DNA of 64,000 nt from Candidatus Accumulibacter affinis (GCA_016713625.1 JADJOT010000009.1:682001-746000), one strand, 5' to 3'. Positions 44,301 to 53,245 are shown, counted from the stretch's first letter. Program-made: numbers and translations. Notes: generated from the letters alone by a model not told the origin.

Positions 44301-46429
44301 TGGCAGGCTTGTGCAGAGCCCGGGTAATCCGGACCACTTGCCTGCGGGGCCTCGGCACAGGTTGCTGCGTTCACGAAACCCGTCGGCGCGGCGTAGGTGC
44401 ACCGCGTCGTGGCGTTTTCCTTGCAGGAAGCGATGTTGACCGGGCTGGTCCAGCGGTAGGAACAGGTTTTGGCAACTGCCACGGTGTAGGGTGACGACGG
44501 GCTGACTCCAAGCGCAGATGCGGGGCAGCTAGCGTCGTCAGCCGCCGTGGTGGCGGCACCATACTGGCACTCTCGCTTGGGGACGAAGTCATTCCCTGAT
44601 TGACCTTCGAGAGTGCACCCTTGTGGTGCGGTAGTCCATCCGGTCGGCTGACCCGGATAGGTGCAGCGTGTGGCCACCTCCACCGTCCATGGGAAGGCGC
44701 CGGACGACTGCTGTTGTTTACACGTGCTTGCCTTGGTATCCTTGACGGTCCATCTGCCGGTCGTCCATGCGCCGTTGACCAGGGAGCCGTAGGTGCAGCT
44801 CCTTACCGCCTCGATTACCTTGAAGGGGCTGCTGCCTGACTTGTTGACGGTGGTGCAGGAGCTGACCGGCAACCAGGCGTATGCAGCATAGCTGCAGTCC
44901 GTTGCCCCGACTGGCGCGGCCAGATCGTCCTTGGTCCCGTTCTTGGTGCATTGCAGGTCGGTGTTCGCCCAGGGTTTCCAGCCCGTACGACACTCGGTCC
45001 CCTGCGGGAGGGGGTCAGGGCAGACGCCAGCACTCCAGCCAGTGAAGGCATTGGAACAGGCCTTCGGTTTCTCTACCGTGTATTTCGGCCCGCCGGACGG
45101 TGCCACCGCCGACCCCGGGCAGCTGGCGTCGTTAACGGGAGCCGTCCACTCGTATTTGCAGTCGACCTGGCCGGTCACCACCTCGCAGGTGCTGCTCGTT
45201 CCCCAGCCGGTCCATGTCGATCGGCAATCGGAGACGGGTTTGGCCACGGTATAGGGCCCGGGATTGGCGGTCTCGTCGACCTTCTGGCAGGGCGAGCCAA
45301 GGTCTTTCCACGTGTAGGTGCTGTAACGGCATTGAGTAGCGACCGGTTTCGAGTAATTGGTCGGGTCCTCGGCCTCCGGCGTGCATTTGGCGTTGGTATC
45401 CATCCAGGCGCCAAAGCCGGTGTAAAGGCACTGACGTGCGATGAGATTCTTGAAGTCCTGGTCTTGCGGCGTGCAGGCGACGGCGGTTGGGGTCCAGTTG
45501 GTGGGGTAGTCCGTGTACGCGCAGTTCCGCGCATTGAGCACAGTGTAAGTCGGCCCGTCGGACCTGGGTGCGTTGGTGCAGGCGCTGGATGCGGCGGCTG
45601 GGGCTGTCCACGCGGTGTACTGGCAGTCGCGTGCCGTCAGCACGTCGTAGCTGGGCCCCGAAGACCTTGCTACCGCCGTGCAGCTGCCGACTGCGTCGAC
45701 CAGGCCGCTGCCGGCGGTGTATTGGCAGTCGGTCGCCGGGCCGATCCAGGTCGAGCCCTCGCCGCCAGTGGACCTGCTTTTTGCCTCACAGGTCGCCACG
45801 GCGTTGCTGTAGCCGGATGCCGCGCCGTACGCGCACGACGATCCGGTCGTCCAGCGCCAGAAGTGGTTGTCCTTTCCCGGGTTGATTTCCGTCCTGCTGT
45901 ACGCGATCACCAGGCAGCTGCTGGCCTCCGCCGTAGTCGTCCCGGCGAGCCGGCAGGATCTCCTGAAATCGCCCGAAAGGACTTCGTCGCAGCTGCCGCC
46001 GGGGGCGACATCCTTCCAGGCGCTGAGGGTCACGCCGCCATCGTTCGAGGTTTGTTCCTGAACCCGAGTGATCGTCTGCAACAAGGGGGTCGTCTGTTTC
46101 TGGAGGGTAGAGGACTGGGTTTGCAGTTGGGATGTCTGGAACTGCAGTGTCGATTCCTTCTTCTGCAGCTTCGACTCCTGGTACTGCAACTGCGCGGCAT
46201 AGCTCTCGCTGTTGGTCAGCGCATTTCTCCAGAGCTGACCGCTACTGGACTGCGGGACGGTCTGCGTGCGGACTTGCGCCTCGGTTTTCGTGCTCGCCAT
46301 GAGGTGCGCCTTCGACGCCAGGAGTTGCGAGGTCTCGACCCGGAGGTCGGTGGTTCGGGTCATCAGCTGTTGTGTGCTGGACTGTGGCACGGCGGTGCTG
46401 CTCTGCAGTTGCCAGGTGTTGCTCTGCAA
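41393..46429 (-). CDS. pilY1: PilY1 family type IV pilus protein, C-terminal part
   Basis: 1678 codons, in the same frame as the upstream part and separated only by TAG TAG. Its first about 125 residues are strict heptads ending in LQ (for example SNTWQLQ, YQESKLQ, KKESTLQ, FQTSQLQ, TQSSTLQ). Next come about 700 residues of Cys-rich tandem units of 40-50 residues (TARDCQYTAW, NARNCAYTDY, ATQCRYSTYTW, VRSCTYG). A second vWA/lectin-like part and the PilY1 beta-propeller follow (VYVGANDGMLHAFEADTG, VGGLNAGGRGYYALDVSNP, VYGGDLQGNLWRFDIN). It works at the pilus tip or outer membrane in adhesion and pilus extension. A stand-alone start would be TTG without a signal peptide, so it makes sense only with the upstream part. 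Confidence 0.85.
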   Translation of the reverse strand: MQSNTWQLQSSTAVPQSSTQQLMTRTTDLRVETSQLLASKAHLMASTKTEAQVRTQTVPQSSSGQLWRNALTNSESYAAQLQYQESKLQKKESTLQFQTSQLQTQSSTLQKQTTPLLQTITRVQEQTSNDGGVTLSAWKDVAPGGSCDEVLSGDFRRSCRLAGTTTAEASSCLVIAYSRTEINPGKDNHFWRWTTGSSCAYGAASGYSNAVATCEAKSRSTGGEGSTWIGPATDCQYTAGSGLVDAVGSCTAVARSSGPSYDVLTARDCQYTAWTAPAAASSACTNAPRSDGPTYTVLNARNCAYTDYPTNWTPTAVACTPQDQDFKNLIARQCLYTGFGAWMDTNAKCTPEAEDPTNYSKPVATQCRYSTYTWKDLGSPCQKVDETANPGPYTVAKPVSDCRSTWTGWGTSSTCEVVTGQVDCKYEWTAPVNDASCPGSAVAPSGGPKYTVEKPKACSNAFTGWSAGVCPDPLPQGTECRTGWKPWANTDLQCTKNGTKDDLAAPVGATDCSYAAYAWLPVSSCTTVNKSGSSPFKVIEAVRSCTYGSLVNGAWTTGRWTVKDTKASTCKQQQSSGAFPWTVEVATRCTYPGQPTGWTTAPQGCTLEGQSGNDFVPKRECQYGAATTAADDASCPASALGVSPSSPYTVAVAKTCSYRWTSPVNIASCKENATTRCTYAAPTGFVNAATCAEAPQASGPDYPGSAQACQTVLANPEWTNVAGDPCSEATSTVNGLTTSFRCVVPPPTEQYVAKCDTVDQLANDTNHGVTTDCKTPLLTETKVDQCTPLAAQDCPTNNEALCKTTTCRATPKGATPDTLADVAQYYYMTDLRDDTALHNCAPDGDNARNVCESPDAANSDGKMQRMTTYTLGLGASGLMQYAKDYPKAKEADGSDFASIRWATTASPTDGICSWQHAGVCNWPTPVDNSQTNIDDLWHAAVNGRGTYFSAGDPSALAAGISSALADIGTAKGALAAVTLASANLLTGGNGVYEVSFEVGVWAGDVAKRAVNGDTGEISDTVAWSAEEQLRKKMTRNATQKADHSLRTIYTYDAGTQDKLKPFLWDDLSDVNQAFLSLDHINGKLSQFCSSGVTCLGDDAKLLASGKNLLNFLRGDNSNEGDIDNLAAFYRKRSTSTKDGLLHRPLGDIAGSEAVYVQAPPWNYVDKQYSEFKAARKDRTAMVYVGANDGMLHAFEADTGKEAWAYVPALVFSRLYQLADKSYAGRHLFTVDGTPVMGDICADSAANCASASNPDRWKTILVGGLNAGGRGYYALDVSNPATPKALWEFRNDNLGYTYGNPVISKLKDGTWVVIVASGYNNVNPGDGKGRLFILNANTGELMTSINADGTIVTAAGDATTPSGLARITAWANFPDVNNTAERVYGGDLQGNLWRFDINGDLPPDGYGAQRLATLTDPTGKPQPITTRPELGKVRNYPVVFIGTGKLLGPSDFNPIHETAPKFQQQSFYAIKDRLTEFDYGDPRKAKLTKEGNAISAFNTWTLVAGSCPEGVPFCRTLQTTVSAPGPRKLDSETSEQYAARLEQTRERAISDAMGPYNDGWYIDLPSDGEQSNTDPNLQRGSVVFTSNRPLEGGGCVPKAASSRYFLDYRTGGAIEGTNGIIGVKIADALATRAAVVVLTNDQLYGLTRTDQPATDPAQIPTPPPGESARRISWRELSNR

Positions 46430-46432
46430 CTA

Positions 46433-48019
46433 CTAAGTTTTCATCTGCCGCTGGGTCGCCCAGGTCGGCGTCTTGATCTGCTTGATCTGGCTGATCACCT
46501 GGTACTCCTGCGGCGCACCCCCATCGTATTGCGGCCGCTCAGCGCTACCGTCCTGGTCGCCAAGCGCTGTGCCATCGAGCTTGAAGCCGGCGTCCTGGTT
46601 CCAGTAGCCATCGGTGGACAGGATGGTGGTGTTTTTCTGGCAGTAATACTGCACCGGATCATGGACATCGACATTGTTGAGCTGGCTGCCGTTGTACTTG
46701 CCTGCATAGAGATGGCCCGCCTTCGACAGCGCCGCGCGCAGGGGCGTCACATCAGGGCCGGGGACTGCGGCGAAGAGTTTGTCGTACCACTCTTTTTTCT
46801 GTTGGGGGGTGAACTCGGCGATGTTCAGGAAGTCGCTGCCGGCGCCGTTGTTGATGCTCATGTAACCAACGCGTCGGGTCTCGTCGATCTTTGCGAAGGA
46901 GAGGCTGCTGGCGGTCTTCATCGCCGCCATGCGCGTGCGGTAGTAAGCCGACCAGTTGGCATAGTTGGCCATTTCCTGGTCGTAGCTGCAGGTAGTGACG
47001 CCGATGCCACCGCAGTCAGTACGCGTGTCTGCCTTTGGGTAGCTGACCACACTGTCGGTGATCACCGTCAGGCGCACGTCACCGGGCGCCTTGTTCTCTC
47101 CCCAGCGCCCGAATTTGCTGGCGACGATGCTGCCGACCTGGGTCAGCACCGGGGTGGTGTTTTCGCGGGCGGCCGGGGCGATGATCGTTACCACGTTGTT
47201 GGCTTCGCTGGCTCGATAGCCGACCACCTGGCAATTCCCGACCAGACCGAACTTGCAGGCTTCGATCGCCTCGACGATGCTGGTGGCCAGCGCGGCGGGT
47301 TGCTTCGAAGTGATGCTGGTCGACAGAATCTCCTGGCCATCGACCTTGATGCTGCTGACCGAGCCCGCGACCGCGATCGTCAGCTGGCTGCTGTGCGGTT
47401 CCGGGGTGCGCGCATGTTTGTAGGTGGTGTCGGTCTGCGTCGCCCGGCAGGCGCCGTCTGCGGGTGTTGCGGCGAGCGCCGCCTCCGCGCTGTTGCACCA
47501 GCGCAAATTGGCTGGGTAGGGATGGTCACTGCTCGCTGCACTCGCTGCCTGGCACTTCCTTAGCGCCTGGTCGGCGCAGTATTCGCCGGCGATGGTGGTG
47601 TAGTAGAAGGCGTTGCGCCGCAGATCGATGCTGCCGGCCTGCCGGTTGTAGCCGTCCTTGATGACCGCCGCCCAGGCGTTGCTCTCGAGGCTCGTCTGGC
47701 CTGGATAGGTCGTGGTGTCGGCGAGCCCGGTGGCGGTGAAATAACTTGGCGCGCTATAGAGTACAGACGGATTGTAGGCAATGCCGTTGAAGCCGGAGTT
47801 GCGACCCCGGTAGAGCGGTGCACCGAGTGCCCAGTCAGGCAGGGCATCGAGGTTCATGCTGCCCGAGTCGTCGAGGACGAACAGAATGTTCGGGAAGATC
47901 TGGATCTCCGACGCACCGGAAAGTGGCGCCGTGGCGAGCTCGGTACTTGCCGCCTGGACACCGAATGCCAGCAGAGCGAGCAGTGTCTGGGTGGCGGCGA
48001 TCAGTCCGCGAACTTTCAT
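46433..48019 (-). CDS. pilY1: PilY1 N-terminal part, ends in TAG TAG
   Basis: 528 residues with a signal peptide (GLIAATQTLLALLAFGVQA) and the PilY1 start PNILFVLDDSGSMNLDALPD, a vWA-like metal site (DxSxS in DDSGS). The N-terminal body ends with QIKQIKTPTWATQRQMKT. Two adjacent amber codons (46430-46435) then interrupt an otherwise continuous frame of about 2,200 codons. Since the next residues are LQSNTWQLQ heptads rich in Gln, CAG CAG is the probable ancestor. No pilus minor-pilin genes (pilV, pilW, pilX) lie upstream, where they usually are. Confidence 0.85.
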   Translation of the reverse strand: MKVRGLIAATQTLLALLAFGVQAASTELATAPLSGASEIQIFPNILFVLDDSGSMNLDALPDWALGAPLYRGRNSGFNGIAYNPSVLYSAPSYFTATGLADTTTYPGQTSLESNAWAAVIKDGYNRQAGSIDLRRNAFYYTTIAGEYCADQALRKCQAASAASSDHPYPANLRWCNSAEAALAATPADGACRATQTDTTYKHARTPEPHSSQLTIAVAGSVSSIKVDGQEILSTSITSKQPAALATSIVEAIEACKFGLVGNCQVVGYRASEANNVVTIIAPAARENTTPVLTQVGSIVASKFGRWGENKAPGDVRLTVITDSVVSYPKADTRTDCGGIGVTTCSYDQEMANYANWSAYYRTRMAAMKTASSLSFAKIDETRRVGYMSINNGAGSDFLNIAEFTPQQKKEWYDKLFAAVPGPDVTPLRAALSKAGHLYAGKYNGSQLNNVDVHDPVQYYCQKNTTILSTDGYWNQDAGFKLDGTALGDQDGSAERPQYDGGAPQEYQVISQIKQIKTPTWATQRQMKT

Positions 48020-48573
48020 GATTGCTAGACTCCTGACAATGAGTACAACAGGCGGCACAACGCGGTGCTGCGGCAGTTCCCGGGGCTACGGCACGAGGCG
48101 GCGCGTGTCCTTCTCTCGTCACCACTTACGCACCACAGGTCCAAAAAGCGCCCTGGCTGCTGTGCCTTTGCTCGCCGGTCAGTACCTCATCGTGGTCAAC
48201 GGCCTCACCTCGGACAACTTTAGCCCGCCGTCAGAAAAATCCGTGGCTCAGACAATTGCTTGCGGTCCAGAAAAGGTCGAGTCGCCGGTTCGCGCGCTGG
48301 ATCGCTACGCACGGCCGGGCGAGTACCGCGCTGCATCGGCGCGGATCCATGGCTTGCTGCTGTCAGGGTCTTTGGCGGACAGATTGCCGGGCTGTGCGGC
48401 GAAGTCCGCGGCACGGCGTTTCTGACCTGCACGGCGGGGAGGGGGGCGTCGCCGGGAGGGCGTCGCCCGGGGTGGGCGCGGCCCTGCCCATTCGCGCACG
48501 CAAACTGGTCGCGGCGACGGCCTTCTGCCCCCTTAGGGGCAGACAGGGGCAGGCCGAGCCGCGTGGCCAGAAG
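48020..48573. other. Gap without a recognised gene
   Basis: About 550 bp between pilY1 and leuB. No convincing gene on either strand. The palindrome CTGCCCC-CTTA-GGGGCAG (48527-48544) lies beyond the leuB stop and could terminate the leu operon, though it lacks a T tract. Confidence 0.5.
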
Positions 48574-49632
48574 CTACAATCGCTGGATGATCTCGTCGGC
48601 CATCTGGGTGGTGGTCAGCTTGCCGCCAAGGTCGGCGGTGCGGGCGCCGGCGCTGATCGTGGCGTCTACGGCCCGTTCGATAGCGGCAGCTTCCGCCTCG
48701 AGTCCCAGCGAATGGCGCAGCAGCATGGCCGTCGACAGAATCATTCCGATCGGATTGGCAATTCCCTGGCCCGCGATATCCGGGGCGGAACCGTGGATCG
48801 GCTCGTACAGGCCAACGCGGCCCTGACCGAGACTGGCTGAGGGCAGCATCCCCATCGAACCTGCCAACACCGAGGCCTCGTCGGTAAGGATGTCGCCGAA
48901 CATGTTTTCGGTCACCACCACGTCCAGCGAGGCGGGACCGGTGATCAGCCGCATGGCGGCGGTATCCACGAGGACATGCTCGAGGGCAACGTCCGGATTC
49001 GCCGCACCGACCTGCGTGGCAATCTGTCGCCATAGCCGCGAGGATTCCAGGACGTTGGCCTTGTCCACCGAGGTGACCTTGCGCTGACGAGCTTTAGCCA
49101 GGTCGAAGGCCAGCTCGATCACCCGACGGATCTCGTAATCGTAGTATTCCAGAGTATCGACGGCGCGCTCGCGGCCATCCTTGACGTCGCGGCCCTTTGG
49201 CCAGCCGAAATACAGGCCACCGGTCAACTCGCGGATGACGAGAATATCCACTCCATGCAGTTTCTCGGGCTTGAGCGGCGATGAATCGATCAACGCCGGG
49301 TGAACCTTGACCGGCCGCAGGTTGGCAAATACGCCCATCCCCTTGCGCAAGGCGAGGAGACCGCGCTCGGGGCGATCCGTGGCGTTCGGATCATCCCACT
49401 TGGGTCCGCCGACGGCGCCCAGCAGCACCGCATCGGCCGCCTGGCAAGCAGCCAGTGTCTCGTCGGTCAGTGACGATGCAAAGCGATCGATCGAACAGCC
49501 ACCCATCAAGCATTCCTGATAGGCCCATTGGTGCTGGTACTTGCCGGCAATCGCATCGAGAACGCGAACGGCCTCGCGGACGACTTCCGGACCGATGCCG
49601 TCCCCGGGGAGGGTGACGATGTTTGCTTTCAT
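48574..49632 (-). CDS. leuB: 3-isopropylmalate dehydrogenase
   Basis: 352 residues. Oxidatively decarboxylates 3-isopropylmalate to 2-ketoisocaproate in leucine synthesis. Family motifs: LPGDGIGPEVV at the start, RELTGGLYFG, the NAD-site ENMFGDILTDEAS and the C-terminal GSAPDIAGQGIANP. Full length. Last gene of leuC-leuD-cimA-leuB; its start is 3 bp after the cimA stop. Confidence 0.97.
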   Translation of the reverse strand: MKANIVTLPGDGIGPEVVREAVRVLDAIAGKYQHQWAYQECLMGGCSIDRFASSLTDETLAACQAADAVLLGAVGGPKWDDPNATDRPERGLLALRKGMGVFANLRPVKVHPALIDSSPLKPEKLHGVDILVIRELTGGLYFGWPKGRDVKDGRERAVDTLEYYDYEIRRVIELAFDLAKARQRKVTSVDKANVLESSRLWRQIATQVGAANPDVALEHVLVDTAAMRLITGPASLDVVVTENMFGDILTDEASVLAGSMGMLPSASLGQGRVGLYEPIHGSAPDIAGQGIANPIGMILSTAMLLRHSLGLEAEAAAIERAVDATISAGARTADLGGKLTTTQMADEIIQRL

Positions 49633-49634
49633 GA

Positions 49635-51248
49635 CTATTCCATTTCACAGGTGCGCAGCGGGGCTGGGCTGGTAGAGGTTTGATCTGAACAATGCGCGAT
49701 CGACAGCCCGTACTCGACGGCATCGACCAGCGCCTGCCAGGAGGCTTCGATGATGTTCGCGCTGGCGCCGACGGTACTCCACAGCTGCTGGCTGTTGCGG
49801 GTGTCGATCAAGACGCGCGTGATCGCATGCGTGCCGTCACGACCATCGAGGATACGGACCTTGTAATCGGCCAGGTGGAAGCCGGCGATCTCCGGGTAGT
49901 GCCCCATCAGTGCCTTGCGCAGCGCGATGTCCAGCGCGTTCACCGGGCCGTTGCCCTCGGCGGCGGTGTGCAGCAGCTCGCCCTTCACCTTCACCTTGAC
50001 CATGGCTTCGGAAAAGATTCCGCGTCCCTGGCGATGCTCGACGTTCACCAGGAAATCAACCAGCTCGAACGGCGCCGCATAATCCGGCTGCTGCCGCTTG
50101 AGCATCATGGCCACCGATGCCTCGGCGGCCTCGAACGAGAAACCGCGTGCTTCCAGCTCCTTGACGTCATTGAGCACGCCGACGACGTCCGCCACGCTGC
50201 CGACATCGAGGCCGTGTTCCTCGGCCTTGCTGAGGATGTTGGCGCGCCCCGAAAGTGCCGAGACCACTACTCGCATGCGGTTGCCTACCCGCTCCGGAGC
50301 CACATGCTGGTACGACTGCTCCGAGCGGCGCATGGCGGCGACATGCACGCCGCCCTTGTGGGCAAAGGCACTCTTGCCCACGTAGGGCAGGTGGTCGTTG
50401 GGGGTGACGTTGGCCACTTCATCGACCACATGCGACAACTCGTAGAGTTTCTGCAGACGGCCTTCCGGCAGGCAGCGGCGGCCCATCTTGAGTTCCAGGT
50501 TGGCCATGATCGAGCACAGATTGGCGTTGCCACAACGCTCACCGAAGCCATTGATGGTGCCTTGCACCTGTATCGCGCCATGGCGCACGGCCATTAGCGC
50601 GTTGATCACGGCGCACTCGCCATCGTTGTGGGTGTGGATGCCGAACGGGTGGTGGATAGCCCCGTTCATGGCGCGGAGAATGCTTTCGATTTCCCAGGGC
50701 ATGGTGCCGCCGTTGGTGTCGCAGAGCACCACCGTCTCGGCGCCGCCGCGAATGGCCGCTTGCAGCGTTTCCAGAGCGTAGACCGGATCTGCCCGGTAAC
50801 CGTCGAAGAAATGCTCGGCGTCGTAAATCACTCGCCGGCCGACGGCGCGCAGGTAGGCCACCGACTGCTCGATGATGCGCAGGTTGTCTTCGAGGGTGGT
50901 GAGCAGAACGTCGGTGACATGCAGGTTCCAGGTCTTGCCGAAGATCGTGCAGACCTGGGTTCGCGCCTCGAGCAGCGCCTGCAGGTTGGCATCCTCCTCG
51001 GGCCCGCCCTTGACCCGGCAGGTGGAACCAAAAGCGGTGATCAGCGCGGTTTTCCAGTCGATGTCGCGGGCGCGCTCGAAAAACTCGGCATCTTCGGGAT
51101 TGGAGCCGGGCCAGCCGCCCTCGATGAAGGCCACGCCGAGATCGTCCAGCCGCTGGGCGAGGCGGATCTTGCTGTGACCGGAAAGGCAGAAACCTTCGCT
51201 CTGGGTTCCGTCGCGCAGAGTGGTATCGTAAATCTGAACCGTCGACAT
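49635..51248 (-). CDS. cimA: (R)-citramalate synthase
   Basis: 537-residue HMG-CoA-lyase-like synthase that condenses pyruvate and acetyl-CoA to citramalate, the threonine-independent route to isoleucine. YDTTLRDGTQSEGF and the metal site HTHNDGECAVINA are present. The C-terminal regulatory domain has the DFLVNVEHRQGRGIFSEA segment of the cimA/TIGR00977 class rather than LeuA. Start set at MSTVQIYD because AGGTAAG precedes it; a longer frame overlaps leuD. Citramalate is processed by LeuCD and LeuB, so its place inside the leu operon is logical. Confidence 0.92.
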   Translation of the reverse strand: MSTVQIYDTTLRDGTQSEGFCLSGHSKIRLAQRLDDLGVAFIEGGWPGSNPEDAEFFERARDIDWKTALITAFGSTCRVKGGPEEDANLQALLEARTQVCTIFGKTWNLHVTDVLLTTLEDNLRIIEQSVAYLRAVGRRVIYDAEHFFDGYRADPVYALETLQAAIRGGAETVVLCDTNGGTMPWEIESILRAMNGAIHHPFGIHTHNDGECAVINALMAVRHGAIQVQGTINGFGERCGNANLCSIMANLELKMGRRCLPEGRLQKLYELSHVVDEVANVTPNDHLPYVGKSAFAHKGGVHVAAMRRSEQSYQHVAPERVGNRMRVVVSALSGRANILSKAEEHGLDVGSVADVVGVLNDVKELEARGFSFEAAEASVAMMLKRQQPDYAAPFELVDFLVNVEHRQGRGIFSEAMVKVKVKGELLHTAAEGNGPVNALDIALRKALMGHYPEIAGFHLADYKVRILDGRDGTHAITRVLIDTRNSQQLWSTVGASANIIEASWQALVDAVEYGLSIAHCSDQTSTSPAPLRTCEME

Positions 51249-51252
51249 GCGC

Positions 51253-51834
51253 TTACCTGCGTGCTTCAAAGGCGGCGATTTCCTTCTCGAAGCCGAGGAT
51301 GTAACCGAGCTCGTCGACGCCGTTCAGGAGGCAGCTCTTGTTGAACGGGTCAATCGGAAAGGTCACCGCTCCGCCCGGGAAGGAAAGCGTCTGCGAAGCC
51401 AGGTCGACGGTCAGTTCGACGGCGGGGTCCGCTTTCGCCAGGGTCAGCAGCAATTGATGCGTCGGCGCATCGACGATGATCGGCAGCAGGCCATTCTTGA
51501 GCGCGTTGTTGCGGAAGATGTCGGCGAAAGAGGTGCTGATCACCGCGCGAAAGCCAAACCCGGTCAGCGCCCAGGGCGCGTGTTCGCGCGATGAACCACA
51601 ACCGAAATTGTCGCCTGCCAGGAGGATCTGGCAACCCTTCGCCGGCGGCTGGTTGAGCACGAACTCCGCCTTCGGCGAGCCATCGCCCTGATACCGCCAG
51701 TCGGCGAAGAGGTTGTCGCCCATACCCTGCTTGTCGGTCGCTTTCAGGAAGCGGGCGGGGATGATCTGGTCGGTGTCGATGTCATTGACCGGCAGCGCGA
51801 CAACCCGGGAGGTGAGGGAAGTGAATTGAGCCAT
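51253..51834 (-). CDS. leuD: 3-isopropylmalate dehydratase small subunit
   Basis: 193 residues; swivelling domain of isopropylmalate isomerase. NDIDTDQIIPARFL and GDNFGCGSSREHAPWAL are diagnostic. One base separates its ATG from the leuC stop. Normal length. Confidence 0.97.
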   Translation of the reverse strand: MAQFTSLTSRVVALPVNDIDTDQIIPARFLKATDKQGMGDNLFADWRYQGDGSPKAEFVLNQPPAKGCQILLAGDNFGCGSSREHAPWALTGFGFRAVISTSFADIFRNNALKNGLLPIIVDAPTHQLLLTLAKADPAVELTVDLASQTLSFPGGAVTFPIDPFNKSCLLNGVDELGYILGFEKEIAAFEARR

Positions 51835-51835
51835 C

Positions 51836-53245
51836 TTACCGGTCTCCTGTGACGCTGCGCGGATCGGCCACGGCGCCGGCCAGCGCGCTGGCTGCGGCGG
51901 TGAGCGGCGAGGCGAGAAAAGTGCGCCCACCTTGCCCCTGGCGGCCTTCAAAATTGCGGTTGCTGGTGCTCACGGCGTACTGGCCCGGTTGCAGCTGGTC
52001 GCCGTTCATGGCGATACACATACTGCAGCCGGGTTCGCGCCATTCGGCGCCGGCAGACTTGAACACTTGATCGAGACCTTCGGCCTCGGCCTGCTGCTTG
52101 ATCGCCTGCGAACCCGGGACCACCATCACCCGCACGGTGTCCGCGACCTTGCGGTCGCGCAGCAGCGACGCCGCCTCGCGCAGGTCGGAGATGCGCGAGT
52201 TGGTGCAACTGCCGATGAAGACCACATCGACTTTCTGCCCGAGCAAGGATTGGCCGGGCTGCAGGCCCATGTAGCGCAAGGCCTTGTCGAGCGCGGCCTG
52301 CTGGTTGGCGTCACTGAGACTGGCGGGGTCGGGGACCCGCCCGCTGATGCCGATGCCCATGCCGGGATTGGTGCCGAAGGTGATCATCGGTTCGAGCGCC
52401 GAGGCATCGAGGGTAATGGTGTGGTCGTAAGTTGCCCCGGCATCGCTGGCCAGGGTTCGCCAGCGGGCGACGGCCTGCTCCCATTCGGCGCCCTTGGGAG
52501 CATGTTCGCGCCCGGCGAGATAGGCAAAGGTGATGTCGTCGGGCGCAATCAATCCGGCGCGTGCGCCGGCTTCGATCGACATGTTGCAGACGGTCATGCG
52601 CTGCTCCATCGTCAGTCCGCGGATGGCGGCGCCGGTGTACTCAAAAACGTAGCCGGTGCCGCCGCCGACGCCGATCTGGGCAATCAGCGCCAGGATCAGG
52701 TCCTTGGCCGAGACGCCAGCCGGCAAGCTGCCATCGACGCGCACTTCACAGGTTTTCGGCCTGGTCTGTAGCAGGCATTGGCTGGCCAGGACGTGCTCGA
52801 CTTCGCTGGTGCCGATGCCGAACGCCAGCGCGCCAAACGCTCCGTGGGTGGCGGTGTGGCTGTCACCGCAGACGATGGTCATTCCCGGTTGCGTCAGGCC
52901 GAGTTCCGGGCCGATCACATGCACAATGCCGCGATTGGCGCTGGCCATGCCATGCAGAGTGATGGCGAACTCGGCGGCATTGGCCTCCATCTGCCGGATT
53001 TGCGCAGCGGCCAGCGGGTCGGCGATCGGCACCGCGAGCGGCGTCGTCGGGATCGAGTGATCCATCGTGGCGACGGTACGCTCCGGATGACGGACTTTCA
53101 GACCGCGCTGACGAAGGCCGGTAAAGGCTTGCGGCGAAGTCACCTCGTGCACCAGGTGGAGGTCGATATACAGGATCGCCGGGGAATCGGGTCGTTCGGC
53201 AACGACGTGCGCTTCCCAGACTTTTTCAAAGAGTGTTTTTGGCAT
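51836..53245 (-). CDS. leuC: 3-isopropylmalate dehydratase large subunit
   Basis: 469-residue aconitase-family subunit that binds the 4Fe-4S cluster. Cluster cysteines are in FIGSCTNSR and GCSMCIAMNGD, with HEVTSPQAF and GDSHTATHGAFGAL near the start. First gene of the operon. No strong ribosome binding site precedes the ATG. Confidence 0.97.
   Translation of the reverse strand: MPKTLFEKVWEAHVVAERPDSPAILYIDLHLVHEVTSPQAFTGLRQRGLKVRHPERTVATMDHSIPTTPLAVPIADPLAAAQIRQMEANAAEFAITLHGMASANRGIVHVIGPELGLTQPGMTIVCGDSHTATHGAFGALAFGIGTSEVEHVLASQCLLQTRPKTCEVRVDGSLPAGVSAKDLILALIAQIGVGGGTGYVFEYTGAAIRGLTMEQRMTVCNMSIEAGARAGLIAPDDITFAYLAGREHAPKGAEWEQAVARWRTLASDAGATYDHTITLDASALEPMITFGTNPGMGIGISGRVPDPASLSDANQQAALDKALRYMGLQPGQSLLGQKVDVVFIGSCTNSRISDLREAASLLRDRKVADTVRVMVVPGSQAIKQQAEAEGLDQVFKSAGAEWREPGCSMCIAMNGDQLQPGQYAVSTSNRNFEGRQGQGGRTFLASPLTAAASALAGAVADPRSVTGDR

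Noticed and set aside
46430..46435. TAG TAG as pyrrolysine recoding
   Set aside because: No pyrrolysine genes are visible, and two adjacent Pyl residues would be unprecedented; mutation of CAG CAG is simpler.
44951..47563. 870-codon open frame opposite pilY1
   Set aside because: Shadow of the PilY1 frame; runs across the Cys-rich repeats without any recognisable domain.
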